In this document: positions 6,410 through 7,640 of the stretch, one piece after another
Layout of the letters: each line of letters starts with the position of its first letter
How positions within the stretch are numbered: the first letter of the stretch is position 1
Assembly: GCA_002938045.1 (NCBI GenBank)
Contig: PTLJ01000068.1
Span: 1 to 7,640, forward strand
From: Alphaproteobacteria bacterium MarineAlpha3_Bin4
GTDB taxonomy: Bacteria > Pseudomonadota > Alphaproteobacteria > Rhodospirillales > Casp-alpha2
Direction of reading: 5' to 3'
Length of the DNA stretch: 7,640 nt
The notes under the pieces: model-generated
What the model was told of the DNA's origin: nothing
What the model saw: the letters and a program-made list of their open reading frames with translations, nothing else
Database searches by the model: none
Program-made: the position numbers and the translations under genes

Positions 6410-6760
6410 TCAGGCGACGTCGCGGGGCGCCGGGGCCACCGCTTTGCCGGTTCTGACGGCCTTCGCCTTGAACTCGGAAATTCGTTCCTCCAGTTGCCGC
6501 ACGTCGCGCTCGGCGATCTCCGCCCGGCGCGTCGCTTCGCGCGCGCATTGCCGTGCTGTGCCCGCCGCTAGCCATGCTGCCACCCCGCCCCAGACGACTC
6601 CGGCTGCAAGACTGACGAGGACAATGGCGAACACGGGTATTTCGGCCGTATAGGGCAGCGGCCAGGCGTCGAGGGTGATGGCGGTTCGATTGGAGACGGA
6701 AAAAACGATCAAAAACACAGCCAACGGGGCTATGACGACCCAGGACAACACCTTCAACAC
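6410..6760 (-). CDS. lapA: LapA-domain (DUF1049) inner-membrane protein
   Basis: LapA proteins are small inner-membrane proteins. In E. coli LapA works with LapB in the control of lipopolysaccharide assembly. The 116-residue product has one hydrophobic helix at about 5-24, the family-like segment SVSNRTAITLDAWPLP, a second helix at about 41-66, and then a charged stretch at 68-100 (many Arg, Glu, Ala) that looks like a cytoplasmic coiled coil. The start is GTG at 6758-6760, with AAGG (6768-6771) 7 bases upstream. It is directly followed by a second possible start, TTG. The location just after ihfB is a common alphaproteobacterial arrangement and supports the call. lapB is not adjacent here. 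The role in lipopolysaccharide assembly is transferred from the family and has not been read from this sequence. Confidence 0.85.
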   Translation of the reverse strand: MLKVLSWVVIAPLAVFLIVFSVSNRTAITLDAWPLPYTAEIPVFAIVLVSLAAGVVWGGVAAWLAAGTARQCAREATRRAEIAERDVRQLEERISEFKAKAVRTGKAVAPAPRDVA

Positions 6761-6817
6761 GTCTCTGCCTTACTCCATTGAAAGCGGCGCCCCTTGGATA
6801 GGGCACCGGAACACCGT

Positions 6818-7102
6818 TTAATCCTTGGCGTTGAGCTTTTCCCTTAGCTGTTTGCCAGTTTTGAAATAGGGGATGAACTTTTCCGATACGTTGACCGATT
6901 CGCCGGTGCGCGGGTTGCGGCCTACGCGCGCGCCCCTGGCCTTGACCGAGAACGCGCCGAATCCCCTGAGCTCGACCCGGTCGCCACGCGACAATGCCGA
7001 AGTGATTTCCTCAAAAATCGTGGTGACGATGCGCTCAACGTCGCGCTGGTAGAGATGCGGGTTGGCCGCAGCAAGGCGCGAAATCAATTCGAATTTGGTC
7101 AT
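6818..7102 (-). CDS. ihfB: Integration host factor subunit beta
   Basis: IHF beta pairs with IHF alpha to bind WATCAANNNNTTR-type sites and bend DNA sharply. It serves in transcription with sigma-54, replication, and site-specific recombination. The 94-residue length is standard. The N-terminal helical part MTKFELISRLAAANPHLYQRDVERIV is typical of IHF beta. The signature GDRVELRGFGAFSVKARGARVGRNPRTG follows, with the DNA-intercalating Pro64 at the tip of the beta arm. The C-terminus is FKTGKQLREKLN. The ATG start (7100-7102) has the purine run AGGGGGG at 7110-7116, 7 bases upstream. sppA ends 85 bp upstream and lapA begins 57 bp downstream. HU is the alternative family member, but the N-terminal sequence and the ihfB-lapA order favour IHF beta. 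Confidence 0.96.
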   Translation of the reverse strand: MTKFELISRLAAANPHLYQRDVERIVTTIFEEITSALSRGDRVELRGFGAFSVKARGARVGRNPRTGESVNVSEKFIPYFKTGKQLREKLNAKD

Positions 7103-7187
7103 ACTACCACCCCCCTAGTGCTTCTGCGCTAATGTTGCTGAGAACCCGCTAATCCATAAAATCCTCGGCTGGGCCCTCCGACGCCAT
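7103..7187 (-). promoter_or_regulatory. ihfB upstream region with a 20-bp-spaced direct repeat
   Basis: This 85-bp gap between sppA and ihfB is the likeliest site for ihfB control. It holds the ihfB ribosome binding site (7110-7116). It also holds two copies of CGCTAAT (plus strand) at 7127-7133 and 7147-7153, exactly 20 bp apart. A GGGCCC palindrome lies at 7171-7176. I find no convincing -35/-10 pair, no IHF consensus and no clear terminator for sppA, so read-through from sppA is possible. Confidence 0.25.
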
Positions 7188-7640
7188 TTAATACAGATCA
7201 GGGTGCCAAAGTGAGATCCCCCCGTCAAGTCTAAGTCTTTCAGAAAACAGAGCTTTTCCGATTAGCCCTTGGATCATGTCGCGCCAGGGCTCGTCCTCGT
7301 GTTCGATTACCATCTCGATCACTGGTAGCGCGGCATCGATTTCGTGCGTTTTGGCTAGCCATTGGCGCGCTTCCGGCTCCGCGCCGAGGGCGTCGACGAG
7401 CCCCCTTTCCTTGGCTTGCCGGCCACTGAACACGCGGCCGTCGGCGAGGTGGAGCACTTGTTCGCGCGTCATCTTGCGGCGTTTTGCGACGATACCGATG
7501 AACATGTCGTAGAGATCCTCGATCACCGCCTCGGTCGCTCGGCGGGCTTCCGGCGTGAACGGCTCCAACGGGTTGGGCTGCGCCTTCATTGGACCGCTCT
7601 TGATAGTCTCCGGCTTGATGCCGAGTTTTTCCAGCAGCCC
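7188..7640 (-). CDS. sppA: Signal peptide peptidase SppA, short type, C-terminal part (5' end outside window)
   Basis: SppA is a membrane-bound serine/lysine peptidase that degrades cleaved signal peptides. The visible 150 codons are open from the window edge to TAA at 7188-7190. They start LLEKLGIKPETIKSGPMKAQ, and the Lys at visible residue 19 (in PMKAQ) aligns with the catalytic lysine of the family (Lys199 in B. subtilis, Lys209 in E. coli). LEPFTPEAR then follows, and the GRVFSGRQAKERGLVDALG motif typical of the S49 family is present. The nucleophilic serine and the N-terminal membrane anchor lie outside. The distance to the C-terminus suits the 290-330-residue short form rather than the double-domain E. 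coli form. The ATG at 7587-7589 is internal, not the start. Confidence 0.92.
   Translation of the reverse strand, partial: GLLEKLGIKPETIKSGPMKAQPNPLEPFTPEARRATEAVIEDLYDMFIGIVAKRRKMTREQVLHLADGRVFSGRQAKERGLVDALGAEPEARQWLAKTHEIDAALPVIEMVIEHEDEPWRDMIQGLIGKALFSERLRLDGGISLWHPDLY

Noticed and set aside
6770..6778. Tiny reading frame ATG-GAG-TAA just upstream of lapA
   Set aside because: It overlaps the lapA ribosome binding region and is most simply a by-product of that purine-rich sequence. There is no evidence that it is translated.
7083..7095. AATCAA near the ihfB start as an IHF autoregulatory site
   Set aside because: The TTR half of the consensus is absent (AAT at that position), and the sequence is within coding DNA.
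7160..7187. Possible terminator after sppA (GGGCCC-centred repeat followed by TTTT)
   Set aside because: The paired arms are only about three bases outside a self-complementary core, and the T run is short and offset, so it does not meet a normal intrinsic terminator pattern.
1..7640. tRNA, rRNA, CRISPR array, insertion sequence or attachment site
   Set aside because: The window is almost completely filled by intact conserved genes. No repeated spacers, transposase, long terminal repeats or tRNA-like fold was seen on either strand.

Overview
The window is a gene-dense stretch of about 7.6 kb in which every supported gene lies on the minus strand. Read in the direction of transcription (from high to low coordinates) the order is sppA (3' part), ihfB, lapA, an ornithine cyclodeaminase/mu-crystallin family gene, pyrF, trpF, trpB, trpA, accD and folC (5' part). 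The high GC content, the codon use and the order ihfB-lapA-...-trpF-trpB-trpA-accD-folC all point to an alphaproteobacterium. The lineage is possibly Rhodospirillales-like, but that finer placement is inference. I see no mobile element, RNA gene, CRISPR array or sign of recent transfer.

Region by region: 7188-7640 holds the C-terminal half of a short-type SppA peptidase, with its presumed catalytic lysine. An 85-bp gap leads to ihfB (6818-7102), encoding the DNA-bending IHF beta subunit. After 57 bp comes lapA (6410-6760), a small two-helix inner-membrane protein with a cytoplasmic coiled coil. Only 3 bp later starts a 310-residue NAD(P)-dependent dehydrogenase of the ornithine cyclodeaminase/mu-crystallin family (5474-6406). 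It is the one gene here whose substrate cannot be read from its context.

Below it is a tightly packed block: pyrF (pyrimidine synthesis), trpF, trpB and trpA (three late steps of tryptophan synthesis), accD (fatty acid synthesis) and folC (folate polyglutamylation). The junctions pyrF/trpF, trpB/trpA and trpA/accD overlap by 1, 4 and 4 bases, and accD/folC are 3 bases apart, so translational coupling is likely. The trpE, trpG, trpD and trpC genes are absent, so the trp pathway is split in this genome. Two junctions inside the block are longer. The 68 bp before trpB carry overlapping inverted and direct repeats that look like an operator or small promoter region. The 81 bp before pyrF carry a possible two-part hairpin.

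Start codons needed judgement in several places. accD begins with TTG inside the trpA stop. folC, lapA and pyrF are best started at GTG. trpB and pyrF were shortened from longer TTG-started frames. trpA has two plausible ATG starts. I found no convincing evidence of an undescribed system. The window looks like a conserved housekeeping locus, and its most open questions are the role of the cyclodeaminase-family gene and the control of trpBA.
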